From: Pseudarthrobacter sulfonivorans
Lineage (GTDB): Bacteria > Actinomycetota > Actinomycetes > Actinomycetales > Micrococcaceae
Assembly (NCBI RefSeq): GCF_001484605.1
Contig: NZ_CP013747.1
Span: 1,798,001-1,862,000, forward strand
Direction of reading: 5' to 3'
DNA length: 64,000 nucleotides
Positions 36,773 through 44,966 of the stretch are shown here, piece by piece. The first letter of the stretch is position 1; the number at the start of each line of letters is the position of its first letter. The position numbers and the translations under genes are program-made. The notes beneath the pieces are model-generated. The model searched no databases. It saw only the letters and a program-made list of their open reading frames with translations, and had not been told where the DNA came from.

Positions 36773-36790
36773 TGTCCGGGATGCCAGACA
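36773..36790. promoter_or_regulatory. Candidate IclR operator copy 3
   Basis: TGTCCGGGATGCCAGACA, the most symmetric copy: TGTCCGGGA and TGTCTGGCA on the other strand match at 7 of 9 positions. It lies 90 bp upstream of the iclR start; the spacing between centres of copies 2 and 3 is 68 bp. Confidence 0.72.
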
Positions 36791-36861
36791 TAGCCAGTCG
36801 TGCGCCCCTTCCCGCCTACTGGGCCTGGGTTGTCCTCCCGGCCCCGCTCGGGTCCGATCGG

Positions 36862-36891
36862 GTCCGGCGGCGTCCGGCGGCGTCCGGCGGC
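36862..36891. repeat. 10-bp tandem repeat GTCCGGCGGC, three copies
   Basis: Three exact GTCCGGCGGC units (36862-36871, 36872-36881, 36882-36891) between the hut operators and the GNAT gene. No coding role apparent. Confidence 0.8.
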
Positions 36892-36912
36892 GCTGGTCGT
36901 AGGCTGAAGCGT

Positions 36913-37724
36913 ATGGCCTCAACCACCGATATCCTTGCCGCGTACGATTCCCAGCTCCGCCGGCTGGTTCCCCCAGCTGTTCCGCCAGGCCACGAATATC
37001 AGCTGCTGGGACCCCTGCTACGCGTGACCGGACAGCGGCGGGGCTTCATCGAATCGGCTCGTGACCTCGGTGTGGAGGGCGGGATGCTCGACAGGATGAT
37101 CGTCGAACAGCGTGAGTACTTTGCCGGCCGGGGGAGGCCGTCGAATGGAAGACCCGGGCGCATGACTTCCCAGCTGATCTTGAGTCCCGCCTCCGCGCAG
37201 CAGGCTTCGTACCGGAAGATCGCGAGACCGTCCTGGTGGGTGAGACGGCCGCGATGGCTGGTGACCCGGCGGTCCCCGAAGGCATCAGCGTGAGGCCGGC
37301 CTCAGAACGTGGCGACCTGGAGCGGATTGCGCGTATGAAGTCCGAAGTGTGGGGCGCCGACTACAGCTGGGTTGCTGCTGACCTGCATCACCGGCTGGCC
37401 TCGGACCCGGAAAACCTGGTGGTCTTCATGGCCGAGGCCTCAGGCGTGGTGGTATCGGCGGCCTGGCTCGAGATCAATCCGTGCACGGACTTCGCCGGCC
37501 TATGGGGCGGCTCAACGTTGCCTGCATGGCGAGGGCGCGGGATCTACAAAGCCTTGGTATCGGCACGCGCTCAGGTGGCGGCCGCCCGTGGAGTGAAGTA
37601 CCTGCAGGTGGACGCGTCCGCTGACAGTGAGCCGATCCTGCGAAGGTTGGGATTCAGGGCAATCACCACCACCACTCCGTTTGTGTGGACTCCTCCTGCG
37701 AGGGGCAATCCCCATGCAACCTGA
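36913..37724 (+). pseudogene. GNAT family N-acetyltransferase, frameshifted
   Basis: The gene is interrupted by one reading-frame shift. The first frame starts at ATG 36913 (MASTTDILAAYDSQLRRLVP...) and runs to '...EQREYFAGRG' near 37130. Continuing in a different frame gives '...GEAVEWKTRAHDFPADLESR' through GNAT motif A (STLPAWRGRGIYKALVSARA) and motif B to the stop at 37724. A single missing base in the G run at 37130-37134 (five G; six would restore the frame) explains both halves, giving an original protein of about 270 residues. It could be a recent mutation, a sequencing error or, less likely, -1 frameshifting. The APH gene follows, overlapping by 11 bp. Confidence 0.82.
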
Positions 37725-38667
37725 GTGGAGCCCCAGGATCGGCTGGGCTGAGATGCCAGACCATGTGCAGGCCAGCGTCGAACGGATTCTCGGCTCCCCG
37801 GTGGTTGAGGCGACGGGCCAGCAGGGAGGATTCTCTCCTGGAACCGCGGACCGGGTCCTCACCGCTGCTGGCCAGCGCGCCTTCGTCAAGGCCGTCAGCC
37901 CGCAACTAAACGAGCATTCACCCGGAATCCACCGGAAGGAGGCAGTCGTTGCGGCCGCCCTGCCCGCCGGGATGCCGGCGCCGTCACTGATCGGAACCTA
38001 CGACGACGGCGAATGGGTCGCCCTGGTGCTCAGTGACGTGGAAGGCAGGCATCCCCACATTCCGTGGCGCGCCGTCGAAGTTCGCCTTGTCCTCGATGCC
38101 CTGCTCCAGATTGCCCGGCAGCCGCTCCCGCCGGAACTCAGCCGGTTGCCCACTCTTGAATCTGAGCTCGCGGATCCGTTTCGAGGGTGGACCCGCGTCC
38201 GGCGCAATCCGCCGGATGACTGCGATCCCTGGATCCTCCAGAACCTCGACAGACTCGAGCACCTGGCGGAGCAGGGACTACGGGATGTGGGGGGCGCATC
38301 GCTGGCTCACACGGACGTCCGCGCGGACAACATCATCACAGCCACGAACGGGGCCGTTCTGGTGGATTGGCCGTGGGCCGCCGTCGGCGCAGCGTGGGTG
38401 GATGCCGTCACGGTCCTCGTGAACGTTCGCGTCTTCGATCACGCTTTCGATGTGGATGCGATGCTGGCTTCCCACGACGTCTTCAAGACTTCCGACGCGA
38501 CCAAAGTCAACGGATTCCTGTCAGGCCTGGCCGCATACATCATCGATTCTGCCCGGCAACCGCCACCCCCGGGCCTTCCCACAGTCAGGGCTTTCCAGCA
38601 GCAGCAGGGAGAGGCTGTCATTCATTGGCTGCGTGACAGACTGTCCTCCTCGGATTCTGCGTTTTAG
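37714..38667 (+). CDS. Aminoglycoside phosphotransferase family kinase
   Basis: A 317-residue APH-fold kinase from ATG 37714, with GAGGGG upstream; the open frame before it belongs to the GNAT gene region. The N-lobe starts at 'FVKAVSP'; the catalytic loop is AHTDVRADNII (Brenner motif HxDxxxxN) and the metal-binding segment VLVDWPWAAVG. Such proteins phosphorylate small molecules, not necessarily antibiotics. Its start overlaps the GNAT gene end, suggesting acetyl- and phospho-transfer on related substrates. Confidence 0.88.
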   Translation: MQPEWSPRIGWAEMPDHVQASVERILGSPVVEATGQQGGFSPGTADRVLTAAGQRAFVKAVSPQLNEHSPGIHRKEAVVAAALPAGMPAPSLIGTYDDGEWVALVLSDVEGRHPHIPWRAVEVRLVLDALLQIARQPLPPELSRLPTLESELADPFRGWTRVRRNPPDDCDPWILQNLDRLEHLAEQGLRDVGGASLAHTDVRADNIITATNGAVLVDWPWAAVGAAWVDAVTVLVNVRVFDHAFDVDAMLASHDVFKTSDATKVNGFLSGLAAYIIDSARQPPPPGLPTVRAFQQQQGEAVIHWLRDRLSSSDSAF

Positions 38668-38669
38668 GA

Positions 38670-38792
38670 CTGCCGCTCCTGACTCCGCGCCACCCGGAAG
38701 AATGGGCCGCGCACCGCGCCACAGGTGAGGCCGCTGCGCTGGCAGCCTTTGAAAGGTCCCAGGAAGAAGCAGTCCGCGACGGTCTTTACTAA
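38670..38792 (+). pseudogene. Possible C-terminal gene remnant
   Basis: After the APH stop an open frame without a start codon reads 'LPLLTPRHPEEWAAHRATGE' then 'AAALAAFERSQEEAVRDGLY' followed by TAA. The composition looks protein-like and not like a shadow frame. It may be the truncated C-terminus of a lost gene. I do not recognise the family. Confidence 0.35.
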
Positions 38793-38801
38793 AGCTATTT
38801 G

Positions 38802-40475
38802 CTACACGTATGCGGGCTCGGACGTCAAAAACAGCGCCCACTCCGGGAACGGGTCCTCGGGCAGGGGATGGTCTCGCAGCCGGTCTTCGGGCGGCTGGTC
38901 GTCCGGCGGACATTCATCGTGGTCAGGGTCTGGTTCTTCGATCGGCCACTGCAGCCCGACCCAAACCGGCAAGGGAAATACCGGGAGCAGTTCTTCGGGC
39001 ATGGCTGGGCTTGGATCGTCTTGTCGTAGCTGGTCCACTATCTGGTGTGGCCAGATCGATGGTTCCCAGTCGGGGTGTTCGCTGGCGTAGTGCCGTCCGG
39101 TGGGTGATATCCAGCCGGGTGGTTCATTCTTGGTGGCGGTTGTGGGTTTCCAACCGGTGATGTGTCTGAGTCGGTGGTGCTTGCGGCATGGCTGGCCGAG
39201 ATTTGAGATCCCTGTGGATCCTCCCTTGGCCCAGGCGAGAAGGTGATCCGCCTCGGTGTCGAGGGACTGGTTGCTGCAGCCGGGGAACGGGCATTTCCCG
39301 TCCCGTAGTCGTAGCCATTGGCGTTGGGCTTTGGTGAGCCGGTAGCTGGTCCGCCCGATCTCGAGCGGTGCGCCATCGCGGGGATCGATCAGGACGCGGT
39401 GGAAGGATTCGGCACCGTCGGCGATCAGGTGGCGGGCCATGGACGGCGGGATCGGCCCGTATCCGTCGAGCATGGCGGGTTCGTCGGTCTGGCCCAGCAT
39501 CGCCATGACCGGGACCGTGATCAACACCTGCGCCCGCGGGGATGGAACACCGCCGCTCACGGCGATGCCCCCGGTCTCTTCGTGGCTCGTTTCGCCGGTC
39601 GCGCCGCCGCTCTTTTCCCTACCCTCATCACCGGTTCCGCTGCCTGCACTGTTGTTGGTCAGGAGCCAGGTGGCGGCGATGTCTGCTCGGAGCTGGCTGA
39701 AGTTCCGGTCTTCATGAGGCCCCTGCAACGCCCTGGCCGCAGAGGTGGCCCGGTTCCAGATCCCCGCGGCGGTGTCCGCCGGGAGGTAGGCGGAGAGCCA
39801 GGCCATGCCGTCGCGGTCCGGGGCATATTCCAGGCGTCGGTCGGCTGCGCTCTTGATGTGGCGTTTTTCGATGCTGACCGGGTGGTGGCGTTCCCGCCAG
39901 GTGCGGGCCTTGTGCCGGAACCTTCCGGGGATGAGCTCACCGGCCGGGCCACGTGCCGGATTCACCACGTGAGGGTCCAGAAAATGTGCCTCCAACGCCG
40001 CCGCGCCCGGCCTGTCGAGGTTGGTGGTTTCGTCGACCATGATCCGGGCGTGCTGCCAGGAAATCTGGCCGGCCTGCAGCGCGGAGAACGTCAGCGGCAG
40101 GGCGGTGGTCAGGGAGTGCGCCTCGGCAAGGAGGGCGCCGGCACTGCGTTCGCTGACTGTCAGGGCACACGCGACCTCCGCGACCATGGCCATCTCCTGC
40201 CCTGTATGGTCCTCGGGCGACGTTGCAGGGCCAGCCAGCGCCCCGGCAGCGGCGCTGTAGCCGGCAGCCAGCCAGGCCTTCAGGGCGGCACTTTTCGCGT
40301 CCAGCCGTGAGATCTCGGCCAGCCCGTCGAGGAACCCATCCGCCACCCGGTGCAACGGATCAACACCACCGGATCCCGAGGACTCGGTCCCGTCCCGGAG
40401 CACAACCGCCAGCTCAGCGAAGGACACCGCAAGTGCCTCCGCCGTCGCCACAGCTGCTCTGCTATCCATACTCAA
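38802..40475 (-). CDS. DUF222 and HNH endonuclease domain protein (13E12 repeat family)
   Basis: A 557-residue protein. The N-terminal ~330 residues are the DUF222 domain (QEMAMVAEVACALTVSERSA, 'LPLTFSALQAGQISWQHARI', 'GMAWLSAYLPADTAAGIWNR'). The HNH motif lies at ~430-480: CPFPGCSNQSLDTEADHLLA followed by 'WAKGGSTGISNLGQPCRKHH'. It is a large, often multicopy family in Actinobacteria, sometimes linked to repeats or mobile DNA; its function is unclear. The C-terminus is Asp/Pro-rich. No other mobile gene was found adjacent. Confidence 0.9.
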   Translation of the reverse strand: MSMDSRAAVATAEALAVSFAELAVVLRDGTESSGSGGVDPLHRVADGFLDGLAEISRLDAKSAALKAWLAAGYSAAAGALAGPATSPEDHTGQEMAMVAEVACALTVSERSAGALLAEAHSLTTALPLTFSALQAGQISWQHARIMVDETTNLDRPGAAALEAHFLDPHVVNPARGPAGELIPGRFRHKARTWRERHHPVSIEKRHIKSAADRRLEYAPDRDGMAWLSAYLPADTAAGIWNRATSAARALQGPHEDRNFSQLRADIAATWLLTNNSAGSGTGDEGREKSGGATGETSHEETGGIAVSGGVPSPRAQVLITVPVMAMLGQTDEPAMLDGYGPIPPSMARHLIADGAESFHRVLIDPRDGAPLEIGRTSYRLTKAQRQWLRLRDGKCPFPGCSNQSLDTEADHLLAWAKGGSTGISNLGQPCRKHHRLRHITGWKPTTATKNEPPGWISPTGRHYASEHPDWEPSIWPHQIVDQLRQDDPSPAMPEELLPVFPLPVWVGLQWPIEEPDPDHDECPPDDQPPEDRLRDHPLPEDPFPEWALFLTSEPAYV

Positions 40476-40576
40476 ATCATCCGGCGAGGGTCTGACAATA
40501 ACGGCGAGGCTGAATGGCTATGTGCATAACCCTGCTCACGTCATTGTTGAAGTGTCGGCGGAGCTGGGCGGGCCGC

Positions 40577-40617
40577 AAGTGTCCCCTCGCGCAGGGGGCT
40601 TAAGTGTCCCTTCGCGC
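40577..40617. repeat. Paired direct repeat AAGTGTCCCYTCGCGC
   Basis: AAGTGTCCCCTCGCGC at 40577-40592 and AAGTGTCCCTTCGCGC at 40602-40617 are direct repeats with a 25-bp period, differing at one base. They lie in the 168-bp gap between two minus-strand genes; a possible degenerate intergenic repeat element. Confidence 0.65.
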
Positions 40618-40643
40618 CTTGTAATGGGGGACGGTGAAGAGCG

Positions 40644-41618
40644 TCAGATGCTGACAACAACCTTGCCGCGGACGCGCCCTTCGTGCATGTATTCGACGGC
40701 GGCCGGCGCCTCAACGAGCGCGTAGACCTTGTCCACGGCAGGCTTCACACTGCCGGCTTCAATGAGCATGGTCAGCGCCTCGAGATCGCGATAGTTTTCC
40801 GTCGAAACAAGCCCCTTGAATTTCTGCCCGGAGAACAGTGACACCAGCGGCGCACCCATCGAACGCTCAAACCCGCCGGTCAGGTTCCCACCGCCCTCGC
40901 CGCCGACGATCACCAGTGTGCCCCGCGGGGTCAGCACGCGCCGCAGGACTGAGAGCGGCCGGTTGCCGGCGGTATCCAGGATGACATCGTAATGCTGGCC
41001 GGCGCGGGCAAAATCGTCCCGGGTGTAGTCGATGACGTGATCAGCGCCGAGCGACCTGACCAGCTCCATTTTTCCTGTGCTGCAGACGCCTGTGACCTCC
41101 GCCGCCCCGAATGCCTTCGCCACCTGCACCGCAAAGGACCCGACTCCCCCGCCAGCACCGATGATCAGCACCTTCTGGCCGGTCGTCACCTGCCCGGCAT
41201 CGCGGACAGCCTGCAACGCGGTTACACCCGAAATGGGTGCCACCGCAGCTTCCTCGAACGTGAGGTTCGCGGGCTTTGTGGCCACCCTGCCCTCCCTGGC
41301 GCAGACAAATTCCGCGAAGGACCCCTCACACGTGCCGAACACTTCGTCGCCCAGCTGGAAGCGCGTGACGCCAGCCCCCACGGCCTCCACGACGCCGGCA
41401 ACCTCACGGCCGCGGACCGGAAACTTGGGCTTCTTCAGCCCGAAGCCGAAGAGGCGGAGCAGGTACGGCCGCCCGGTCATAAGGTGCCACACACCCTGGT
41501 CGACGCCGGCCGCGCGGACCCTGATCAGTACTTCCCCATCGCCGGGCACCGGCAGCGGGATATCCCTTAGTTGGAGCACGTCGGCATTCCCGTAAACGTC
41601 CTGCACGATAGCTTTCAT
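40644..41618 (-). CDS. NAD(P)-dependent alcohol dehydrogenase / quinone oxidoreductase-type MDR
   Basis: A 324-residue medium-chain dehydrogenase/reductase from ATG 41618 (MKAIVQDVYGNADVLQLRDI), with GGAG upstream and overlapping the XRE stop (ATGA). The GroES-like N-terminal domain contains 'VRAAGVDQGVWHLMTG' but the catalytic-zinc Cys/His pattern of classical alcohol dehydrogenases is not evident, so it is probably a zinc-less quinone reductase. The cofactor domain has VLIIGAGGGVGSFAVQVAKA. C-terminal 'EAPAAVEYMHEGRVRGKVVV' is typical. Confidence 0.9.
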   Translation of the reverse strand: MKAIVQDVYGNADVLQLRDIPLPVPGDGEVLIRVRAAGVDQGVWHLMTGRPYLLRLFGFGLKKPKFPVRGREVAGVVEAVGAGVTRFQLGDEVFGTCEGSFAEFVCAREGRVATKPANLTFEEAAVAPISGVTALQAVRDAGQVTTGQKVLIIGAGGGVGSFAVQVAKAFGAAEVTGVCSTGKMELVRSLGADHVIDYTRDDFARAGQHYDVILDTAGNRPLSVLRRVLTPRGTLVIVGGEGGGNLTGGFERSMGAPLVSLFSGQKFKGLVSTENYRDLEALTMLIEAGSVKPAVDKVYALVEAPAAVEYMHEGRVRGKVVVSI

Positions 41619-41848
41619 GATGCGTCTCCTTGGTGATTCGGGTACTGGAACACGTCCTCGAGCGGCACGCTGAGCACATGGGCGATCTGGAACGCCATCT
41701 CCAGGGACGGCGAGTACCGGCCCTGCTCTATGGCGATGACGGTCTGGCGGGTGACGCCCACACGTTCGGCGAGTTCGGCCTGCGTCATCTCGCCCCGTTC
41801 GAACCGCAGGCGGCGGATTGAATTGGTCACCCGCGTTGGCTTCACCAC
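41615..41848 (-). CDS. Small XRE-family transcriptional regulator
   Basis: A 77-residue protein that is essentially one HTH_3 domain: 'NSIRRLRFERGEMTQAELAE' and 'VGVTRQTVIAIEQGRYSPSL', plus 'IAHVLSVPLEDVFQYPNHQ'. The full XRE fold fits in 77 residues. It overlaps the membrane protein gene upstream by 7 bp and the dehydrogenase gene by 4 bp, so these three are one operon. It probably autoregulates the promoter at 42309-42347. Confidence 0.92.
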   Translation of the reverse strand: MVKPTRVTNSIRRLRFERGEMTQAELAERVGVTRQTVIAIEQGRYSPSLEMAFQIAHVLSVPLEDVFQYPNHQGDAS

Positions 41849-42270
41849 GGCTGGAACCCCCGGCGGTAGGCGACGATCTTGGCCACGGAGCCCAGGATCG
41901 CGGACAACACAAACGTCAGGTAGATGACGTTTGCGATCCAGAAGTGGTCCACCTCAGCCATCGCCAGGAGCAGAGCCGCGACGCCGCCGATGACCACAAA
42001 CGACTGCCCGATGTACTCGCCGAAACGGTAGATCTCCCTGTCGCGCTGGTCCTTCTTCCCGGCCTCCTTGGGCGAAAAGATGCCCAAGAGTATGTGCAGG
42101 GCGATGGACGCGGCAATGGATGCCCCGATGGTCCACAGCAGTGGAGCCACGTACGGAACCTCGGCAACGGGCATTGTGCCGGCCATGCCCAGGACGATGG
42201 CCAGATACACGCCATAAGAGCCCGTGGCCACCACCCCCATGATCCAGGCGCTCTTCTCTTCGAAGGACAT
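41842..42270 (-). CDS. Four-helix membrane protein (DUF2178-like)
   Basis: A 142-residue membrane protein from ATG 42270 (MSFEEKSAWIMGVVATGSYG), with GGGAG about 7 bases upstream; a GTG start at 42291 would add 7 residues. Four hydrophobic helices alternate with the loop 'SPKEAGKKDQRDREIYRFGE'. Similar proteins are regularly encoded next to a small XRE regulator, as here, and may act with it. Function unknown. Confidence 0.75.
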   Translation of the reverse strand: MSFEEKSAWIMGVVATGSYGVYLAIVLGMAGTMPVAEVPYVAPLLWTIGASIAASIALHILLGIFSPKEAGKKDQRDREIYRFGEYIGQSFVVIGGVAALLLAMAEVDHFWIANVIYLTFVLSAILGSVAKIVAYRRGFQPW

Positions 42271-42308
42271 TTCCGCTCCCGCCGTTCCCACCGGATGTAA
42301 AACAAAGC

Positions 42309-42347
42309 TGACATCTCAAAAGTAAAGAAAACCAGACATGATGTCAA
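42309..42347 (-). promoter_or_regulatory. Promoter and inverted repeat for the XRE operon
   Basis: On the minus strand TTGACA (42347-42342) is followed after 17 bases by TACTTT (42324-42319), a good sigma-70 promoter. The inverted repeat TGACATC (42309-42315) / GATGTCA (42340-42346) brackets it and partly covers the -35 element, so it is a likely operator for the encoded XRE repressor. Confidence 0.72.
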
Positions 42348-42495
42348 TAGTTTTGGACTAGACGCCACGCGAAGTTCAAATGCCGGCCCCAAGTCTGAGA
42401 TGTAAGACAGGAACCGCCAGTGAGTCTCATCACGTAAGGCGCCAAAGTGATCTGCTGGTTGGCGATCCCCCTCCCAATGACGAGAAGGTATTCGT

Positions 42496-43983
42496 ATGCA
42501 GCAAGCACCAAGCGCCGCCCAAGACGCAAGTCCGGCCGAAACGCTCAGGCCGGGATCCGGCGTCGCGCATGTCCTGAACCGGGGACTGAACGTCCGCCAT
42601 ATCCGCTTTATGGCCCTCGGTTCGGCGATCGGAACCGGCCTGTTCTACGGCTCAGCCTCCGCCATCCAGAAGGCGGGCCCGGCCGTCCTGCTCGCCTATA
42701 TCATCGGCGGTGCGGCGGTGTTTATGGTCATGCGGGCCCTCGGCGAGATGGCCGTCCGCCACCCTGTCTCGGGCTCGTTCGGCCAGTACGCCAGCCGCTA
42801 CCTCGGCCCGCTGGCCGGGTTTGTGACCGGCTGGACGTATGTCTTTGAGATGGCGATTGTGGCCATCGCGGACGTGACGGCTTTCAGCATTTATATGGGC
42901 TTCTGGTTTCCGCAGGTGGACCGCTGGATCTGGATCCTGGCCATCATCTGCTTCCTGGCCGCACTGAACCTGCTCAGCGTGAAGGTCTTCGGCGAGCTGG
43001 AGTTCTGGTTCTCGCTGATCAAGGTGGTGGCCATCATCGCCATGATCGTCGGCGGCGCCGCCATTATCGCGTTCGGTTTCCAGGCCGCCGGGTCCACCGT
43101 GGCTCCGGGCCTCGGCAACCTCGTGGAGCACGGCGGGCTGTTCCCGAACGGCTTCGAGGGGCTCCTGGCCTCGTTCGCCGTCGTGATGTTCGCGTTCGGC
43201 GGGATCGAGACGCTTGGCATCACCGCCGGCGAGGCCGCGGACCCCAAGAAGGTTATCCCCAAGGCGGTGAACACGGTGCCGGTCCGCGTCCTGCTGTTCT
43301 ACGTCCTGACCCTCGGCGTGCTGATGAGCCTCTTCCCGTGGAACGAAATCGGCAGCAACGGCAGCCCGTTCGTCCAGATATTCAGCGGCCTGGGCATCCC
43401 GGCCGCACCGCACATCCTCAACGCCGTGGTGATCACCGCCGCGCTCTCTGCCATAAACAGCGACATCTTCGGCGCCGGCCGCATCCTGTTCGGGCTGTCC
43501 GGCCAAGGCCACGCGCCGGCAGTTTTCGGTAAGGTCTCGCGCCATGGCGTGCCGTGGATGACGGTAGTGATGATGGCCGGCATCCTCCTGGTGGGCGTGG
43601 TTCTGAACGCGGTCATTCCTGAGGACGTCTTTATCCTGATCGCCTCGATTGCCACGTTCGCCACCGTCTGGGTGTGGGTCATGATCCTGGCTTCCCATGT
43701 CGCGATGAAGCGGGAGATCGCGCGGAAGGCCCTGCCGGCGTCGGAATTCCCCTCGCCGTGGTGGCCCGCGGCATCCGTCCTGACCATCGCGTTTATGGCG
43801 CTGGTCATCGCCGTCCTGGGCGCCTTCGAGGACACCCGCGTGGCACTGTACGTAGGAGCGGCGTGGCTGGGGCTGCTGGTCCTCGCCTACCGCCTGTGGG
43901 TCAGAGGTAACGGACGACGCCGGGCCGAGCTTGTGGACGAAACCTCACCGCTCCCGGTGGTCGCCTCAGCCCGTCGGAGCTAA
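42496..43983 (+). CDS. Amino acid permease, APC family AAT type
   Basis: A 495-residue permease with 12 predicted membrane segments. '[20 protein letters not shown]' followed by '[20 protein letters not shown]' is the AAT helix I substrate motif, and '[20 protein letters not shown]' the helix VI motif, with '[18 protein letters not shown]' typical of GABA/proline/aromatic amino acid permeases. The exact amino acid is not visible. The gene starts 11 bp after 'GAGAAGG' and ends 8 bp before the LysE gene, so they are probably cotranscribed. Confidence 0.93.
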   Translation: MQQAPSAAQDASPAETLRPGSGVAHVLNRGLNVRHIRFMALGSAIGTGLFYGSASAIQKAGPAVLLAYIIGGAAVFMVMRALGEMAVRHPVSGSFGQYASRYLGPLAGFVTGWTYVFEMAIVAIADVTAFSIYMGFWFPQVDRWIWILAIICFLAALNLLSVKVFGELEFWFSLIKVVAIIAMIVGGAAIIAFGFQAAGSTVAPGLGNLVEHGGLFPNGFEGLLASFAVVMFAFGGIETLGITAGEAADPKKVIPKAVNTVPVRVLLFYVLTLGVLMSLFPWNEIGSNGSPFVQIFSGLGIPAAPHILNAVVITAALSAINSDIFGAGRILFGLSGQGHAPAVFGKVSRHGVPWMTVVMMAGILLVGVVLNAVIPEDVFILIASIATFATVWVWVMILASHVAMKREIARKALPASEFPSPWWPAASVLTIAFMALVIAVLGAFEDTRVALYVGAAWLGLLVLAYRLWVRGNGRRRAELVDETSPLPVVASARRS

Positions 43984-43991
43984 GATCAGGC

Positions 43992-44627
43992 ATGGTTCCG
44001 CTCTCAAACCTTCTGGCGTTTGCGCTGGCATCCGTGGTGCTGATCGCCGTCCCCGGACCCAGCGTGCTGTTCGTGATCGGCCGTTCCCTGGCGCTCGGCT
44101 GGAAGGGCGGCGTCCTGACGGTGCTGGGCAACGCGACCGGGCAACTGGTGCAGGTGGCTGCAGTCGCGCTCGGCGTGGGCATTATCGTGGCGCAGTCCGT
44201 GGTCCTCTTCAGCGTGGTGAAGCTGGCGGGGGCTGCCTACCTGGTCTATCTGGGCATCAAGGCCATCCGGAACCGGCGGCACAACTCCTTCGCGGATCGT
44301 CAGCCAGTGGCCTCCTCGCCACGACGGCTGGTGGCGGAAGGCCTGGTGGTGGGGATCACCAACCCCAAGTCGGTGGTGTTCTTCGTGGCGGTGCTGCCGC
44401 AGTTTGTGGACTACCCGTCCGGGGCCATTCCGTTCCAGCTGGCGCTGCTGGGGGCGGTGTTCCTGCTGATCGCCATAGTGTCAGATAGCCTCTGGGCGGT
44501 CGCCGCGGGTTCCGCCCGCCAATGGTTTGCCCGGTCGCCCCGCCGGGTTTCAGCGGTGGAGGCAACAGGCGGGGCCTTGATGATCGGCCTCGGCGGAACC
44601 TTGGCCTTGACCGGCAGCAAGTCCTAG
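43992..44627 (+). CDS. LysE family amino acid exporter
   Basis: A 211-residue LysE/RhtB-type exporter with six membrane helices: first helix 'NLLAFALASVVLIAVPGPSV', conserved 'AYLVYLGIKAIRNRR', and a C-terminal helix 'GGALMIGLGGTLALTG'. The AVPGPS motif is the signature of this family. Just behind the amino acid permease, giving an import-export pair. It converges on the NmrA gene across the IS110-interrupted intergenic region. Confidence 0.93.
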   Translation: MVPLSNLLAFALASVVLIAVPGPSVLFVIGRSLALGWKGGVLTVLGNATGQLVQVAAVALGVGIIVAQSVVLFSVVKLAGAAYLVYLGIKAIRNRRHNSFADRQPVASSPRRLVAEGLVVGITNPKSVVFFVAVLPQFVDYPSGAIPFQLALLGAVFLLIAIVSDSLWAVAAGSARQWFARSPRRVSAVEATGGALMIGLGGTLALTGSKS

Positions 44628-44639
44628 TTGCCCGCCCCG

Positions 44640-44700
44640 ACGCTCTCTCACTTTTGGGGCGATTTGGCGCCACGCTCTCTCACATGAGGTGAGAGAGCGT
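44640..44700. repeat. Intergenic palindrome CGCTCTCTCAC / GTGAGAGAGCG with direct repeat
   Basis: ACGCTCTCTCAC occurs at 44640-44651 and 44672-44683 (32-bp period), and CGCTCTCTCAC (44673-44683) pairs perfectly with GTGAGAGAGCG (44689-44699) around the loop ATGAG. The right half GTGAGAGAGCGT recurs at 46337-46348 on the other side of the IS110 element. Before insertion it was probably the terminator hairpin between the converging LysE and NmrA genes. Confidence 0.82.
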
Positions 44701-44966
44701 TTGCCCAAAACGTGCATTAAGCCTGTATGCCCCTTGCGGGGCGCCCGTTCCGGGCTGAAAATGTGCCTGTGGTCGCCTGCCGACGCCGTAGTCACTATGG
44801 TTCTTTCAGTCCGTCATTAAGCCGGGCGCCGGGGATCACGCCGTGGGCCCTTCACTGTTTCCTTTTACCGAGAACGAGGACTAGATTCCGATTTTTCCCG
44901 GTGATCCCCGCGGGCGGCCGCTTCGATAATCAGAAGTTCCGCTCTGTGAGGAGATGAGCAGTAGCC
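44701..44966 (+). ncRNA. Candidate bridge RNA region of the IS110 element
   Basis: IS110-group elements encode a ~150-200-nt structured guide RNA between the left end and the recombinase. This 266-bp region has GC-rich pairable blocks (CCCCTTGCGGGGCGCCCG at 44730-44747; GGGGATCACGCCGTGGGCCC at 44831-44850; GGTGATCCCCGCGGGCGGCC at 44900-44919). GGACTAG at 44878-44884 recurs at the right element boundary (46331-46337), as expected for a donor-loop guide. CGCTCTGTGAG at 44940-44950 resembles the target CGCTCTCTCAC. Evidence is suggestive only. Confidence 0.4.

Noticed and set aside
36705..36791. IclR start at 36791 and hutU start at 35747
   Set aside because: Both would include the repeated operator sequence in coding DNA and lack a good Shine-Dalgarno; downstream ATGs at 36683 and 35609 fit family length better.
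38802..40475. Homing endonuclease or mobile intron for the HNH protein
   Set aside because: The DUF222 domain identifies the 13E12-type actinobacterial family; no intron or intein boundaries or interrupted gene was seen.
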